Numbered from the stretch's first letter, positions 1-12,861 are shown. The stretch: 64,000 nt of DNA from Ottelia alismoides (GCA_037367405.1 JAZKJV010003370.1:744001-808000), one strand, 5' to 3'. Notes: a model not told the origin generated them from the sequence alone. A program made the numbers and translations.

Positions 1-1480
1 TGTGTTCCCGCTTCTTTTTATCCGAGTTACAGGTTCTCATATTATTGGGATGTAACAAAGATAAGGAAGGAGATCCCAGATCTTACTTGAGATATAATGG
101 TAAGTATATCTCTTACATTGAAAGTGATTAAGGGAATAAACTTTCATTGTTGACATGGCAAGACAACTTTGATATAAAATTCCCAAATCAAAGTAAATTA
201 TATATTTAAATATTTTTATGCAAATTTCTTATTTCAGATAATCCTTCTTTAATCCCACTCAATGTTATACTCAATAATAACCAGTGGAATATCATGGATT
301 GGACCTATGATCCAGATATTGTACTTACAATTGGACACATAATGTATGTGGTTGCAATGTGCAAGTTTCCTCATAATAATGAGGAATGATAATTAAATAG
401 ACAATAGGACTAAAACCCTAGGGTTTGTATGTCTCTATAAGTCTTGATCTCATCGAATGTACTTTTGAAGTGAGATGTCGATAATGATCGTAATTATCAA
501 GTAATCCTTATAAAATCTAAGAAGATGTTCTGGCATACATATGTGCTCTCGACATATAATCATGAATGACATGGTTCTCTGCATTATGGAGAATGGTGGC
601 TCTATAGGAGATGATGTATTCAAATTGTTTGAGTACCTACCTGAACCGAAGTTTTAAGAGTTTAAATGGATGGAGATACGATGAGTGTCATCATTCTACT
701 ATCTTTACTCTAGTCATTCCTGAAGCTTCATAATATTCATATTGTATGAATTGAATGAAGCATGTATAAATGTTGAAATACTCTTATATTGAAATTTTTT
801 GATTTTAACATAAGAGATCCTCTGTCTTGAGCAATGGTTGCTTATAGATAAAGGGAGCGCAGTGGAACATGGGTTGGACCCAAGTAAGAAGTAAGTCAAC
901 GAGTTGATTGTACTTCTGTGACTTCCATATGATTTCCAAAGAGTTGGATGAATGCCAATACTGGAATAAGTTGATGTGTTGATAGTATGACTATCAAATC
1001 TATCTAGAATCCTTAGAGAAGGAATCTGATAGTACATCAGAATAATCTACATATAATCATTGGAATTGACTTACTTATTTGATAAGATAAAGTCTAATAA
1101 TTGTTTCTCAATCTTCTAATGACACATGCAATCGGTTGCATCTGTATTAGAATATTAGAAATTTGATCTTAAAGTTTTATGGTCATCCATGTTGGAAGTG
1201 ATGCAATTGTTGCAACAATTTCCATTGGATCAATAGACTTCATATTTTTAGTGGGAGCCCTTAGTCCTAGAGAATGTCTCTGTAACCTGGATATTAGAAT
1301 ACACTCAATTTATTTCTAAATGTTGGGAATAAGCATAAATTCTGGAATAGACCTATCATAAAGAGTTATGATGGGGATATTTCAGATAGTAATCTAACAT
1401 CTAGTGGACTCCACTAAATTAGAAAATTAATGAATGGTTCATTAAGATTTCTAATACTGAAAATTAAACCGTTAAAGATC
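1..1480 (+). other. Upstream copia sequence, no domain recognised
   Basis: AT-rich sequence with stops in all frames. By position it should hold the gag and protease part of the copia element. I could not place a zinc knuckle or a protease motif. The only longer reading frame is on the opposite strand (714-1037) and resembles nothing I know. Confidence 0.5.
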
Positions 1481-1523
1481 AATAGGAGGATGAAGATCAT
1501 TTGATAATAATCTAGCATCATGT

Positions 1524-2060
1524 TTTGGACATATGTCTGTTGATGTGATCAATAGACTGATAAGAGATGAAACTTTAGATTGCCTAAAGGTTCAAATCTT
1601 ACATACTTGTGAATACTGTATTCAAAAAGTAGAAATGTTCAATACACCCTTCCTTGGGAATGGTGTAAGATGTTAAGGTATTCAATATCTCATTCATATT
1701 GATGTATGTGAATCATCTGTATCAGAATAAATATTATGGATATGTGATATCTATTAATGATTATTTATGATATAAGATTTCTTCTCTTCACCTAAAAAAC
1801 CTTTGAAATGTTCAAAGATTTCTCAATTTTGGTTTAAAACCAAACTTTGAAGGAAGATGAAATGAATTTGATCTAACCAAGGTAGCTTGTACCTATTAGA
1901 TGAATGCAAGGAATACCTAATGGAGATGTGAATATCATTCCTATCTCAATCCTCCTAATGAACCTTAACTCAATGGAGTTGTAGGGAGATACAATTGATC
2001 ATGTGTGACATGTTTTGATCAATGATTAATCTTAGCATAATTATCTCTTAGTTTCCAGGT
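1524..2060 (+). pseudogene. Copia GAG-pre-integrase and integrase core (broken)
   Basis: The integrase inserts the cDNA copy into the genome. At 1524 the frame reads FGHMSVDVINRL, then a cysteine pair (CEYC) near 1610. This is the L-GH-x-S-x-x-x-I-x-RL ... C-x-x-C pattern of the copia GAG-pre-integrase zinc domain. About 80 bases further on comes LIHIDVC, matching the first catalytic aspartate block of the copia integrase core. Near 1950 a degraded LNGVVGRYN matches the block that carries the catalytic glutamate, but the glutamate is not visible. Frames shift between blocks and stops are frequent. Confidence 0.75.
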
Positions 2061-2555
2061 ATATATATATGTAGTAGAGACTACAATGTATATCCTTAAT
2101 AAGGTTCCATGCAAGTAATGTGGAATCTGGCACTGGAGAGTGCTGCTTCATTAGGAAAAAAAGGATGGTATTGGATACCTACTTTATGACCTTGAGATTC
2201 TTAAAAAGATCTCATCTTTGAGAATGTGATTCTTAGATGATGAGACTCTCAAGAATCAAGATGAAAATGAAGTAAAGGAACTCATTTAATCTTGAAAAGA
2301 TAATGAGGCTCCTAAAATCGGAAACTAAATAGACAATTAAAGATGAAACATTAATACCTCTTCAAATAAGTTTGAGGATGGATTCCATGTGTCAGTTGAG
2401 TCTGAAAATGATCGGACTTCATGTGATGAAGCTCCTGAGGATCATGACATGGAAAGAGGGATGTTAGCAATAAAAGTCTAATGTAGACTTCATATACAAG
2501 TGTTGTATATGGACCCTCGAGGATCCACCTATATGGGTAAGACCCATTAAGGTGT

Positions 2556-3060
2556 AAATGGATCTTCAAGAGAAAGAGGGAACCTGATGAGAAGGTATAG
2601 ACCTTCAAAGCACGGTTCATAGCCATGAGCTACACACTGAAGAGAAGGCATCGCTTGCGATAAGACTTGCTCTCCAGTGACCTTGCTTTAACCCATCAGA
2701 ATATTGCTAACTATAGCTACACGACTTGTCTATGACATCTTCATGATGTGAGTCAAGATTGCATTCCTCTATGAATACCTCTCTGAGGATATTCATATGA
2801 AGTAGCCCCAGGGCTTCATGGTTGAGGAAAGCAAGGTGTGCTAGCTGAAGAACTCCATCTTTGGATTCCAATAAGTTTCTTGTAGTTGGAACATACGATT
2901 TGATGAAATTATAAATGTTATGATTTCAGATAAAATCTTGATGAACCATGTGAAGCTTAGTGGGAGTACCATTGTGTTCATCATGCTAAATGTAGATATT
3001 ATTCTAATCATTTAGAATGATATAAGAATAATAATAAGTGTTTTATAATTTGGTTGTTCC
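2556..3060 (+). pseudogene. Copia reverse transcriptase (broken)
   Basis: The frame starting at 2556 reads KWIFKRKREPDEKV, stop, TFKARFIAMSYT, the N-terminal block of copia reverse transcriptase. About 100 codons on comes a block like VKIAFL-YLSEDIHMK, and then the QGF and SWNIRFDE blocks. The catalytic box is expected near 2985-3005, where the sequence gives VDIILI instead of YVDDILLI, so the paired aspartates are lost. A related, uninterrupted antisense piece lies at 44272-44580. Confidence 0.82.
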
Positions 3061-3836
3061 TTACCTTGAGATACGATCTCAAAAATACCTCTTAGATGTT
3101 AATTCCGAAGTCGTTCAGAAGCAAAGAGAAGAGGGTATTGGGACTATCGCATTAGTAGTACACCTTGGACTTATTCCATTTTTCTGGAAAATTCCAAGAA
3201 AAGCTTCCTTACCTTAAGATGTGGTAGTGACCTGTCTAAAGGGATAGCACCTCAAAGAGTTGAAGAAGTGAATGCTAGAACTGCTTGTACTTGTGCATCA
3301 GTTACGAGAAGCTGAAGTGTATGCTAGATGTGTACAAAAGCCATATGTCTGCCATGTAGTGGGAGTAGTAAACTGTTACTAATCCTACTCTGGAAATAAA
3401 ACACTTAGTTGCAGTAATAACAATATCTTCAAAGATGATGAAACTTAGAGATAGTGATCTCAAAGTCTTATCTTAAAAAAGTTTAAGACCTTGTAGATAG
3501 TAATCTATGAGGGTCTTAACTGTAGATACCTTAGGAGATAGAGTTCTCCAAGAATGAAGGTATTCTAACAAGGATTATGGACATACTGGTTATAATAATT
3601 AATCGAGCTATAGTGTCAAGGACACTATAACAAAATTGAGTATTGGTTGCATAATATGCAACATTCGCATTGGATGTGAGAACTGTTACTAGGGGATATG
3701 CTAGTGTCGTAAAAGGACTTGGCGTAGTCTCTTAGGAACAGAGTGACTGATCATCTTACCTAACTATTTTCTAAATAGCCTATGATTGTCACATGAGTGT
3801 GGGTTTTTATGATTAGCCCATTAATGGCTCTTTGGG
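3061..3836 (+). pseudogene. Copia RT/RNase H C-terminal part (broken)
   Basis: Position and one local match support this call. At about 3310-3350 the sequence encodes a degraded form of the copia block that normally reads roughly YAMLCTRPDI. The rest, up to the purine tract, should be RNase H but is too decayed to align by eye. Confidence 0.5.
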
Positions 3837-3848
3837 CTAGTGGGAGAT
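3837..3848 (+). promoter_or_regulatory. Polypurine tract of the copia element
   Basis: CTAGTGGGAGAT lies immediately before a TGTTGG start. AGTGGGAGATTGTTGG is the usual junction of internal region and 3' LTR in plant copia elements. The tract primes plus-strand DNA synthesis. Confidence 0.8.
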
Positions 3849-5917
3849 TGTTGGACATGCGAGCCCACGACAAGCCATTATGCAATAAATGTTATTGCAA
3901 ATATCATTCCCTAATCTGAAATGAAGAATACATAATTTGCATAATAGGTCACGTAGTACAATTAGGGTTATGTACCATGGCCATCTTAATGATCATACAG
4001 CTGTTGATTCAATTATTGAATCATAGAGGCTTGTGCTTAGATGAATATCTAATGAGTTAGATTGAGGACTCATCAAGCACCGTCAAATGATTATTAAGAG
4101 ATGATCTCCATTCTGAGTAGGAGATGGCAATCCTTTCTCAGATAAGGCTGATATCTGACCGACCTCTTGATGCAGGTCCTCTGCATAGGAATAGAGATTC
4201 GGAGGTGTCAGATTAGTTAGGTCAAAGAGTTGACTTAACGAGATCGAGATAAACAAAGTCCTATATCGTATGCTGTCATGATATAGGCACACATCCTCTG
4301 ACTGGAGACAGATGTGTCACTATATGTCTGAGTATGTTTATTTGGCAGACCAATAGGTTGATGACCTAATCAAGGTCTATACACCAGCGTGCTGGTGTGC
4401 ATATAAGGGCATATGAGTAATACGATCTCTCAAAGGGATCATACAGGTTCACTATTGAACCGGAGGACATGAGTTCACTCATGAGATGTTGGGAAGATCA
4501 AATTCCGTGCACGGTCGTCTCGCTTTAGAAGCTTGACTGAATTTGTAGGTTTGATATATACTTTTGGAAAGTATATGATCAACATCTGGGTATGATATAT
4601 GCTTTTGGAAAGTGTATGATCGATACCAACGCCCAATGATCGAATGAGAAACTTAACGATAAATCCCTGAAGTAGACAGTGTAAAATTGATCTTATACTT
4701 CGGGATTATTCTAGGTCTTCCAGTATGCAGGATGTACAGGTATTGGGAATACCTGAGGGTGATGTGATCATAAATGATTGTATAACCATTACGCTTCCAT
4801 TCCAAGGAAGTGATGAAATAGGTCTGGATTTTAGTGACTCCTCTCAGTAAAGAAGTAATCTGATCTTGATCCAAATGTTGGACATTGATCTGAATGTGAT
4901 TCAGATGCAATGAGAAGATTAGATTTGCGGTCTTGATTTAATCAAGCATCTATGGGAGGCCCAAGATCTGGATTTGAGATGTAATCTCAATATCCAAGTC
5001 ACTATACGTGGAACAATACAATCGCCATGTCCTTATCTCCAAGTATTCGCGGAGAAAGCGCATTATCCTTGAAAGAGTTCATGGATAATTCTATTGTTGA
5101 TATATGTATCAGAGCATTGAGAAAATGGATAATTAAATGTGATTTAATTATCATGAATAATATGAATTTTATTCATATTATAAGGAGAGTTATCTTAGAT
5201 AATTAATTGTGATTTGATTATCAAAGATGTGAATAATGTGAATGTGATTCATATTATTTGGGCACATGAGAATAAGTTATCCAATGTAATTAAATGTGAT
5301 TTACTTATTGTGGATAAGAATAATGTGGATAGTAATATTCAATTATTCATAATATATTATAAATATGATTTATAATGTATTAGAGAGAGCTAATTATAAT
5401 TTGTATTTGTTGATTAATTATTAATGTGTATTGGATACACATTGTGTAATTAATAGAAAATGTAAATTATATTTTGTTTTTGGTTGTGAATGTGATTCAC
5501 AAATTTCCAATGTTAAGATTGCAATATTCCCAAAATTAATTGTGAATTATTTTTTATGAATAAATACCAACAAAAGTTGTTGGAAATAAATAATTGAGAA
5601 ATTCAAGGAGGCATGCAATCTCATGGAAATCCATGAGATTGCCCCCACATGGAAGGTGGTGGGCGGCACCCAATTCCTATATGGAATGGGTGGCCGTCCC
5701 CCCTTGAATGTACATGGAGATGTAATCTCCATGTATATTCTCTACTTATTTATTGGTGTAATTTAGGATTGATTTATATTTGATTTTGTCAAATATATTT
5801 TAATCTAAAAGTTATTGGCTTTTACCAACAACAATCTTGACCATTGAATTGACATAAATCAATCTCATCCATTGATTTTATATATCCCATGGATTGAGAT
5901 CCATGGATCCTAAAACC

Positions 5918-5931
5918 CTATAAATAGAGAG
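5918..5931 (+). promoter_or_regulatory. TATA box of the copia LTR
   Basis: CTATAAATAGAGAG matches the plant TATA consensus. It lies upstream of a pyrimidine-rich stretch, the usual arrangement at the U3/R border of a plant LTR. Confidence 0.7.
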
Positions 5932-5971
5932 GCATGCCATGCTCTCTTGTTACACAATACTTGAGAAGCAC

Positions 5972-6018
5972 ATCTCTCTCTCTCTTTCTCTCTACGCGTC
6001 TACTCTCTCTCCCTCTCA
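5972..6018 (+). repeat. CT-rich microsatellite
   Basis: Short runs of CT broken by single-base changes, directly downstream of the TATA box. Probably part of the transcript leader of the LTR. Confidence 0.7.
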
Positions 6019-6584
6019 TATGGCCGTCCACCATGGATGCCCTAGAGAGGTTCTCCATCGCCGCAGCGTCGTCATTATGTTGCTTGATCATCTGCTCGTG
6101 GATCTCCGCCTCCTTCGGTGCGCCTCGCTCGTGAAGAAGACGTTGGATCTCGTGTGTCGAAATCAGGAGATCCGTCGCTTGGATCATCAATATAGATTGC
6201 GAGAAGCACGCGGTTCATCCCCGCGCTCGCAAGCGTCTCCTCCGTCAGATAGGACTTGAGACAAGAGGTCTCTTCGTTTAGAGACTCGATCGCAACCACA
6301 CTTCAAGAGGTAATCCTATTACTTGTTTGTGGCTTGGACGAAATGATCCGAGAAGTGTTCTTGGATCATGTGGTTTCGTCGCATAAAAATTTTTAAATTC
6401 CGCTGCATAGAACAACTAGTGCGACTAGTCGTTCCTCGTCATATTCGATACGACGCTCACACTTCCGTGATGCGCTTGAGGATTCTAACCATATCCTTCA
6501 CCATGATGCCTTGGATCATTTTCCTACACTCAAGCAGCAATTGAAGAATAGGTGTACTATACGTAGGAAAAAGAAATCACAAAC

Positions 6585-6915
6585 AGAGAAACAAATTTTG
6601 TCCAAAGCCATGTCTTGTGTGATACAAAACAAGATACCAAATAAGAAAAGAGATTTAGGGCACATTATGTCATATGCAAGATCTCCAATGCCACATTCTA
6701 TCACACTCTCTTAGATAATGGTTTGCTGATAGATCTGTAAAGAGACCTAGAGGCGTGTTGAGGAACATTATCGTGACTATGCAGGGTTTGCAATTCCTAG
6801 TTCACTTCACTATCCTGGACATGGATTGCCCTACGTAGTTACTTCTTACCCAAATCATTCTCGGTATTCCTCTCTTGCAGACCGGAAAGGCTCTCTTTGA
6901 TTATCATATTGGGTA
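6585..6915 (+). pseudogene. Gypsy aspartic protease (collapsed)
   Basis: Would have cut the retroelement polyprotein. PNKKRDLG near 6637 and TLLDNG near 6700 match the stretch before and at the active site in Ath-3 and Ath-5. Almost directly after it, one frame over, comes ADRSVKRPRGVLRNIIV, then FTILDMD and, further on, a block like IILG-PLLQTGKALFDY. In complete relatives about 30 codons separate the active site from ADRS. They are missing here, so the domain has an internal deletion as well as frameshifts and stops. Confidence 0.75.
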
Positions 6916-6958
6916 GGTATCTTTTCACACTAGGGTTGAGAAGGTACACATTGAGATT

Positions 6959-7246
6959 GTGAGAGAATCATCCAGTTCAGATGTCACGTCTACTCACAGT
7001 TCATACGCCCTGATTTCTCCAGCCAGCTATGATTACATGTATGATAGTCATTACAATGACCTTGAGAGGTATCAGATTGAGAGCCATGATATCCTAGAAG
7101 AGGATGAGTCATGCACAACAGTTGGTGGTTCTTCTGAGGCATACTTGTACATAGAGACAGATCAGATGGAGAATCAACTCAATGAGCTTATTGTAGATAT
7201 TTCAGAGACTTTGCTTGATGCTTTCACTTTAGAGGATCTTGAGTGA
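6959..7246 (+). CDS. Acidic post-protease tail ORF (fragment)
   Basis: A 95-codon open stretch rich in Ser, Glu and Asp, following the protease remnant. It begins inside the former polyprotein frame, so the first codon is not a true start. It occupies the place of the Ser/Thr- and acid-rich tail behind the protease in NA-A ORF2, but I see no clear residue-level match. After the stop at 7244-7246 the same style of sequence continues to about 7480. Function unknown; probably a remnant. Confidence 0.4.
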   Translation: MRESSSSDVTSTHSSYALISPASYDYMYDSHYNDLERYQIESHDILEEDESCTTVGGSSEAYLYIETDQMENQLNELIVDISETLLDAFTLEDLE

Positions 7247-7642
7247 GATTATCACGTACCTGAGTTCTTTAGTTCTAGACCTTCTGAGGAGGAGCACAGT
7301 AGAGAGTCAGATGGTGTGATGGACACATTTATAGACATCTTATGTAGTTTGACTCCAGAGATAGTTACTACGGTAGAGAGACTGATGCCATGTACAATGT
7401 TCATTTACAGAGACAGCTCCACACATTCAGCCAGACATTTATTTATACTTTCACAACAGATGATTTCGTACAACCCAGGTTGAGGTGATCTACTCTATAC
7501 ATGACTTTTGACTACTTTTCTACTTCATTTTTTCTTATACATAGACCTTGAAGCATTTCATTTTGGAGTCCACACCACTTGTACATTCTTCCCAGATCCC
7601 AATCATCCTTTTTTGCTCATCTTTATATTTATGATACCAAAT

Positions 7643-8100
7643 CCTAAGTATAGGGTGAATTGATTGCTTCCGTTGGTTTTTATTTTCATATTTTGTTCTT
7701 TTTACTTTTCTTCTGTGTACATTTATTTATACCCATCACTCATCTCAACCTTTGGCCACATTCTTTTCTATACTTAGGATGCATAATCCTAACTCCTAAG
7801 TATGGGGGGGACAAATGACACTGTTGACTTCGTTTCTTCTTTTCTTATTTTTTCTTTCATTTGTATATTATTTATCATTAATCACCCCAATTTTGTCTTC
7901 CTCTATGCATATGATGACTAGATCATAAGTATATGGGGGAAATTGACTTCTATTCTTTTATTCTTTTTCTCCCACTTTTACTTAGCATAAGTTATGTCCT
8001 CCTTTTTCTCTTTTTGGTACTATAAAGGCATAACAAAAGCTAAGTATGGGGGTGTGTATATATTGTATATATACTTTTGTCCATAACTCATACTTTTATA
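7643..8100 (+). repeat. Hairpin tract with PPT-like repeats (Ath-1)
   Basis: Four modules, each ending in a version of CTAAGTAT(A)GGGGG: 7643-7655 (right half only), 7768-7810, 7903-7939 and 7981-8055. The second has arms CTATACTTAGGA and TCCTAAGTAT. The last is longer, with arms CTTAGC/GCTAAG and GTTATG/CATAAC, and is followed by an AT palindrome and CATAACT (8092-8098), which can pair with AGTTATG (7990-7996). Confidence 0.75.
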
Positions 8101-9640
8101 TATTTTCTATATCTATAAAATCCATAAAAGTGGGTGTGGTTAAAATTTATATAAAGGCAATTTATTAAGTATCTATAAAATCCTTGTAAATAAGTAAAAT
8201 ATATGTAAAATTCTTATCTAAAATCCTAATTTAAAACTGGTGTTTAAAAAGTGTATTTAGAAGTGTACAATACTTATTTAAAATCCCATTTATTAAATGT
8301 GTGTAAATAATTTAGTATTTAAATATTTATATTTAAAACTTGTAAAATACATTAGTTATTTTATACAAAATAAAATATTGGTAACTTATCTTGTAAATTT
8401 TTGAAAATATTCTTATTTATAAAAAAACTGAAAATCCATAAAAATACAAAGTCTTAACATCCATAAAAAAAGCAAAATCAATAAAATCCATAAATGAGTA
8501 AAATTCAGAAAAATTTACTTCACAAAAACATTGTTGCATTTGCATTTGCATTTTTCAGATTAAGTTTTATTTCTCGAACTAAAGATTGGGAATAGTCTAA
8601 AGGATGGAGCTTGATTATGGTCTTTGAAATTCATTGTAAGAAGCCTGGTTAGGAACTGGAATTTAGACTTTTCAGGTATTTGACTTAAATCTTTGGGTTC
8701 CATAATACCATGTTCGGACTTCAACTTAAACTTGCCTAGATAGAACACTTGGTGTCATCCGTTTAACTATCCAATAGTGGACCAATTTGGACACATGCAC
8801 TCCACACTTAGCTCGACTTGAATGAGGTTGCGAAGGGCAGTTCAGTTTAGTGGTGCATTTTCATCCTTTTCTAGTGGCATGGATGTTTAAAGATGGGAGT
8901 TGTGGGATTGAAGTAAAGCTTCAGATGAGGGATATTCTGCTGGCACAATTTTTCCAAGACCCCAAAAATTGGATAGAAAAAAAGATGCTATATCCATCAG
9001 GGCACAAAAATATTGATGGCAAGCAACAAAGATGCAAATTATACTAAAAAGAAGCCAATCACCAACTACAAATTTGACAACAATGGTCTAAGCTTCCAAA
9101 AAGCCTGCACATCTTAGTGGAGATTTGGCTACACTGGTTGAACATCACAAGAAGATGTGACTACATTGGTCACACTTCGGTTCTCTTCTCATTCTTCTGC
9201 CTTCTTTCCCCTATTCGATTGTGGACACAACTCAACCTAAACTTAGAAGGAAATAACCCCCTCCTCAAGGAAAGAGTAGCCGGATGAGGAACCAATCGGA
9301 GTGTATTACTAGAGTGGTCGGTTTCTTCGCTTCTTTAAGCAGGAAGAGGTAACACAATTCACACACCATACAAATTGAATTCAAGGTTGAAAGAGTTAGC
9401 GATATGGATTAATGGATCTGAGATGGCTATTGAGGTGAATGTTAATAAGGATTTGAGGAACTTGAGGACAATTGAGACTAAAATCCTACCCTAGTTAAGG
9501 CTTCCACAAAATGCTTATTCTAAGGCTCAATCATGCTCTATCCTTTTGTTCGTTCTCATGAACTGTTTTAGGAAAACAAATTCATTCTAACTTTGTTTCC
9601 TTTTGTTATTCTTCAAAAAAGTGTTTGCTAAGGGACTAAC
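8101..9640 (+). other. Non-coding 3' tract of Ath-1
   Basis: AT-rich to about 8560, then sequence related to the 3' tracts of NA-A (31930-33000) and NA-B (53050-54150). Shared landmarks include a GGGATATTCTGCTGGC block and repeated 'gctacactgg'-like phrases near 9130. No conserved reading frame runs through it. Confidence 0.6.
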
Positions 9641-9659
9641 AAATTTTAAGTATAGGGGG
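9641..9659 (+). promoter_or_regulatory. Polypurine tract of Ath-1
   Basis: AAATTTTAAGTATAGGGGG directly before the LTR start. Same position and nearly the same sequence as in NA-A and NA-B. It ends in the AAGTATAGGGGG that also closes each upstream hairpin. Confidence 0.8.
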
Positions 9660-12600
9660 TTATAAATCCATGATTCATTACATATCTATCACATTGTGTC
9701 TTAAAACCCTTAACTAATACATGTAAATATGCATTAATTATCATCTTTTATCAAAATGTCATTCATAAATAAAAATGCATTTTTATGCATTAAAAAGACA
9801 AAAAATAAGGAAAAATAAAAGAAATAAAATAAAATAAAGGCAGACTATAACTATGTATATATTGTATATGATGAGTAATTAAATATAAATATAACTAAAG
9901 ATATATTTATATAAGCTAACCCCCGAGACCAAGCAACATGGATTGATCGACAAACAACAAAGTAGGGGGAGATAAGGAAGAAAATACCAAAAATAACTAA
10001 CCTTGTATATAACATAATAATTCCATTTATTTATTTTATATATACAATCTTCAACTAATTTTAATTCATATATATATATATATATTTCACCAAAGTCTTC
10101 TCTAATGTGTTTATAAAAATGTATATAAAAATAAAACAATCATAAAAATTCTAACATGTATATATGCCAAGAAATCCGAATTTTAAATTATCAATTTTCC
10201 AACCTCTGAACCTCATAACCTTCATTAATTCTCTAATTGATGAAGGCAATTTCATTAAAATCGAAGTTCGTTTGCAAAAAGTCGATTTTTGGACCAAATG
10301 ACAATTGGGTTTCGAGGATATTTATTTTATTATATACATACTATTTATAGAAAAACTGATTTAGCATTTTTTTAATTATTTTCATGATATTTTAGTTTAT
10401 TTATAAAATAAAATCCAAATATAAAATCATTATTTAATATTTTAAATAAATAAAAAATACTAAAAAATGATCAAATATTAAACAACAGTGCACATACATG
10501 TATTTATTAATATATGTAAATTAATTTATTAAATTTTTAAAAATTTGCACAATAATTATTTATTATTAGATTAATTATTAAAATATAAAAATCTATCTTA
10601 TTTATTAAAATATCTAATTAAAATGGAAGAGTTATTTATCAAGTATATTATATTTATATTTATTAATATTTTATTTATATATCCTGAAAAATATATTATT
10701 TATAAATATAAAATATACTTTAAATTGGATAATTTAATTATCTATAATTATCATGTTTATACTTATTTAAAGTAGTGATATTTAATATTTACAATACAAC
10801 TTATATGTATTTATATCTCTGATTTTTGTGGCGCTGACACTTGTCGGCACCGCCTTCTTCTTCCTCCAAGAACCTGGGGTGTTTTCTGTTCTAACACCCC
10901 ATATTCGCCATTTTCTCCCACCTTCAATTTACGTCCAAATAATGATCTGAACCCTCCAATCTCTTAACCTAACTACCACCTATCACGCCAACTATTAATT
11001 CTCATCTATCCCTTCGTCTCCATTCCTATTTAAATCCATGAACTCCATCTGTTCAAACAAACTCCAATAACAACCAGATACACCTGTCTGGACCTCCTCC
11101 TTCTCTGCTATGTTTCGACCACCTCGGGTGACAGACAAGAGAGCTAACCACCTCGCGTGGAAGAAGGGACTCTGGTGGAGTGGGTTCCAAGGCTTTGTCA
11201 CCTTGTACCATGACTACGCTTCCATGTATTGCTTTGGGAAGCTGCTCCATCGAGCGACAACCCATAGGTAATATACCTCTAATTCCTATGTACCTTCCTC
11301 CATTTCCATTTCTTCTAGATTTTCTCACCAAATTAACCTTTCTAATCACCGTTTTAGGTAGTCTAGTCTCCCATCTATCGATTATCTTCCAAATCCATTT
11401 CCAAATTGATACAATTCATTTGCAATTTTGATCTAAAATCCATTGTTTTTGGAAGCCATGCTAGACTATTACTGAACAAAAAGGCATTTATTTGTTGACT
11501 GATTCATATCGAATCGAGCATATAGTATTCTTGTAGGTCGTCTCTTAGACTGGAGAAAGAGCTCCAGATCGAGGAGATGCTTGATTTGCGGACTTCGATG
11601 CATTGTTCTTCAACCTCTTGGAAACCCTAGTAGGTGTCAACTTCATCTTTCTCGACCTTTATCGATGCATGATAGCTCGAAAGGGATATGTTTTCCCTTT
11701 CTAGCCTTGTCGAAGTCGCCACACCTCTTTGAGCTCCAACAACTGTTACCAGAGCACCAATCAAGCTGGAGGACCTCTTCCAGTGTGGTCACTGCTTTAC
11801 AAATTGGGAATAACACTTCCCTTTTTCCAGAACTTACATCCTGTTGATGTGTGGACTTCACTAACACTCCAAATCATCTACGTCAATCTAATCTTAGTCG
11901 TTATAGTCCAAACAGTGGAGAATTTGCAAAGTAACCCTATTGAGTTCCAAAAATTCTAGCACACAACAGAAATTTCAAGAAATTGCAAATATGTCCACAT
12001 ACGGGGACCTAATTGCAAAAGAATTTATTTTCTTTTCATTTTGGCCCAAGATCAGGGACTTCTTTGTAGGGAGCTTTTTTATTTCTTTTGCACTTGTACT
12101 CCTATACATATTGTGAACATTGGACATCGTAGAAACCCTATTTTCTAATGATTTTTCTAAGATAGTTACCCGGCTATCCTAGTAAGGTTTTGTTGTATTT
12201 TTTGTATATCTTCATCGCTTCATCATTGCATTTTAATTTGTCGAAGTTCATCTCATTTTGAGTTTTCTTTTGTGTGACTTTTTGAGCTCGTTGCTTAGTT
12301 GTTTTCGTGTCACCTACCTATATAGTATCACATATTCTATATTTCACCTATATCTACCATATTACATACCATTTGCAAAATCTACTCTTCATTTTGAAAA
12401 TATATAAAAATCAAAACATTTTCTCCACTTTCACAATTACATAGAATATTATGTTACCCTATATGCCACCTATTGTATTGTATCACTCTTTTCCAAAATT
12501 AATCATTTCTAAAAATCAAACAAAACTTTCAAAATAAAAAAAATAAAATTTGCAAAATTAAAAACCGAATAAGAATAAGAAATTGATAAAAAAACCATAA

Positions 12601-12840
12601 AAACACTCTTCTTGAAGAAGAAGAAAAATTAATCACAAAGATATCCATCTCGAAAATCTAAGTATATTTTCTGCCTCCTTGTGTTTGTCCCAGGGACACT
12701 TACTTGGTTAATAATTCGTTAACATAAAATAGAGAGAGTCTTCTATTCTTTTACTCATCTTTTATCTCTCTAGTCTCAGAATTTTATTTTAAAAACATGT
12801 TTCTCTTCCGCAGTTTCTACAACTAACATATTTTTAACCG
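9660..12840 (+). mobile_element. Ath-1 3' LTR
   Basis: Begins with a mutated version of the family's palindromic LTR start (TATAAATCCATGATTCAT). Contains the U3 motif TTTCATTAAAATCGAAG near 10251, a GC-richer leader region at 10820-11870, repeated TTGCA...CCC phrases at 11925-12065 and the 'tgcctcc' U5 landmark near 12676. The right end is uncertain (12780-12860), because Ath-2 protease sequence follows without a clear primer site. Confidence 0.65.
10068..10085. repeat. AT dinucleotide repeat
   Basis: Uninterrupted AT repeat of nine units within the Ath-1 LTR. Confidence 0.9.
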
Positions 12841-12861
12841 TGAGCAAAACACAGTTTTCAG

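Larger units (their letters stand above)
1..3848 (+). mobile_element. Ty1/copia retrotransposon, decayed internal region
   Basis: Remnant of the internal region of a copia-order retrotransposon on the plus strand. The order of the recognisable pieces is GAG-pre-integrase, integrase core, reverse transcriptase, RNase H, then a purine tract and the 3' LTR. This integrase-before-RT order defines Ty1/copia rather than gypsy. Every domain is broken by stops and frameshifts, so the copy is dead. The 5' LTR and most of gag lie outside the window or have decayed beyond recognition. Confidence 0.85.
3849..6414 (+). mobile_element. Copia 3' LTR
   Basis: Starts TGTTGGACATG directly after the purine tract. 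It contains a TATA box near 5920 followed by a CT-rich stretch, as expected for an LTR promoter and transcript start. The right end is uncertain. I place it at AACA (6411-6414), giving TG...CA ends, but CA at 6440-6441 is also possible. At about 2.6 kb it is long for a copia LTR. The partner 5' LTR is outside the window. Reading frames at 5918-6299 on both strands are probably chance. Confidence 0.65.
6442..12840 (+). mobile_element. Ath-1: Athila-type gypsy element, 3' two thirds
   Basis: Left end is cut by the copia element. What remains, in order: a collapsed protease, an acidic ORF tail, the hairpin tract, a long non-coding 3' region, a polypurine tract at 9641 and an LTR from 9660. There is no RT, RNase H or integrase between protease and hairpin tract. 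The layout matches NA-A and NA-B, so it may be an older member of the same non-autonomous group. A simple deletion of pol is equally possible. Confidence 0.75.

Noticed and set aside
714..1037. 107-codon minus-strand frame in the copia region
   Set aside because: Opposite strand to the element, no recognisable domain, surrounded by decayed copia sequence.
5918..6299. Overlapping frames on both strands in the copia LTR
   Set aside because: They follow the LTR promoter and leader, overlap each other and show no protein family.
10300..10830. Very AT-rich block as possible replication origin or matrix attachment region
   Set aside because: Occurs at the same U3 position in several LTRs; base composition alone is not support.
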